DNA of 5,063 nucleotides. It comes from Candidatus Methanophagales archaeon. GTDB lineage: Archaea; Halobacteriota; Syntropharchaeia; Alkanophagales; Methanospirareceae. Under the pieces are notes generated by a model. That model was not told the DNA's origin. It worked only from the letters and a program-made list of their open reading frames with translations, and made no database searches. Every line of letters starts with the position of its first letter. Position 1 is the stretch's first letter. Position numbers and translations under genes: made by a program. Below are positions 4,930-5,063 of the stretch, piece after piece. The stretch spans positions 1 through 5,063 of the forward strand of contig JAGGRS010000006.1 of assembly GCA_021159475.1 (NCBI GenBank), written 5' to 3'.

Positions 4930-5063
4930 ATGTACAAGTTAGTAGGGACAGTAACGGGCGAGGTGCAATTGCATAAGTTCGATTTCATTGTGAGTGGAGA
5001 AGTAAGGCTAAATGAGTATGTAAAAGTCTGGAACGAGCTTGATGGGTGGGTACTGGCACGCGT
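4930..5063 (+). CDS. N-terminus of a probable HerA-like ATPase (HAS-barrel domain), cut by the window edge
   Basis: Only the first 44 codons are present, reading MYKLVGTVTGEVQLHKF, then DFIVSGEVRLNEYVKVW and ELDGWVLAR. The pattern hydrophobic-G-x-V-x-GEV, then F-x-F-x-V, then V-x-L-x-E-Y-V fits the HAS-barrel that precedes the RecA-like ATPase core of HerA/DUF87 proteins. HerA-family pumps act with the NurA nuclease in DNA end resection, or in other DNA-handling roles. The walker motifs are beyond the edge, so the ATPase itself is not seen. The ATG at 4930 is ten bases after the rpS8e stop. Upstream AGGG abuts it and is a poor ribosome binding site, so translation may be coupled to rpS8e. No upstream in-frame start exists: a TGA at 4912 closes the frame. 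Confidence 0.6.
   Translation, partial: MYKLVGTVTGEVQLHKFDFIVSGEVRLNEYVKVWNELDGWVLAR

Noticed and set aside
4254..4988. 244-codon open frame on the minus strand opposite tsaC, the zinc protein and rpS8e
   Set aside because: Composition is low-complexity and rich in Ser, Leu, Pro, His and Arg with no recognisable motif, and it lies opposite three well-identified genes. It is the complement of a basic, purine-rich coding strand.
1..5063. A novel defence, mobile or biosynthetic system
   Set aside because: Every substantial reading frame is explained by a known family, mostly housekeeping. No transposase, integrase, nuclease cluster, toxin-antitoxin pair or repeat array is present; the RHH protein has no toxin partner beside it.

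Overview
The window looks like ordinary chromosomal sequence from a euryarchaeon. The evidence is an archaeal-only GatD subunit, ribosomal protein S8e (absent from bacteria), an HVO_2753-type double zinc-ribbon microprotein, a HerA-like HAS-barrel N-terminus, TATA-type promoter elements and short or absent leaders. Gene style and content would suit the methanogen/ANME side of the Euryarchaeota, but I cannot fix the lineage by reading alone. I see no mobile element, CRISPR array, tRNA or rRNA gene.

Layout: (1) 1-1017 (+) is the 3' part of gatD; the left edge cuts it just after the expected codon for the nucleophilic threonine. (2) 1057-1602 (-) is a ribbon-helix-helix DNA-binding protein with an unrecognised C-terminal domain, convergent with gatD. 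(3) 1603-1823 is a divergent intergenic region of 221 bases with a good TATA box and several short inverted and direct repeats. (4) 1824-2780 (+) is a membrane protein with two nucleoside-recognition/gate repeats. (5) 2799-3695 (-) is a PfkB-family kinase, convergent with the gate protein (18 bases between stops) and carried on a markedly purine-rich coding strand. (6) 3696-3784 is a second divergent promoter region. (7) 3785-5063 (+) is a tight information-processing operon: tsaC (threonylcarbamoyl-AMP synthase), a 53-residue four-CXXC zinc protein whose start lies 71 bases inside tsaC, rpS8e, and the first 44 codons of a probable HerA-like ATPase.

Most genes serve translation: GatD in Gln-tRNA formation by transamidation, TsaC in the t6A modification of ANN-decoding tRNAs, and S8e in the small subunit. 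The zinc microprotein is co-transcribed with them by position. The gate protein, the RHH regulator and the PfkB kinase form a looser accessory set that may deal with a small metabolite such as a nucleoside; this is inference from adjacency only.

I did not find a convincing undescribed system. The items most worth a second look are the RHH regulator with its divergent gate-protein partner, the zinc microprotein embedded in tsaC, and the repeat with extra ATG codons in front of rpS8e.
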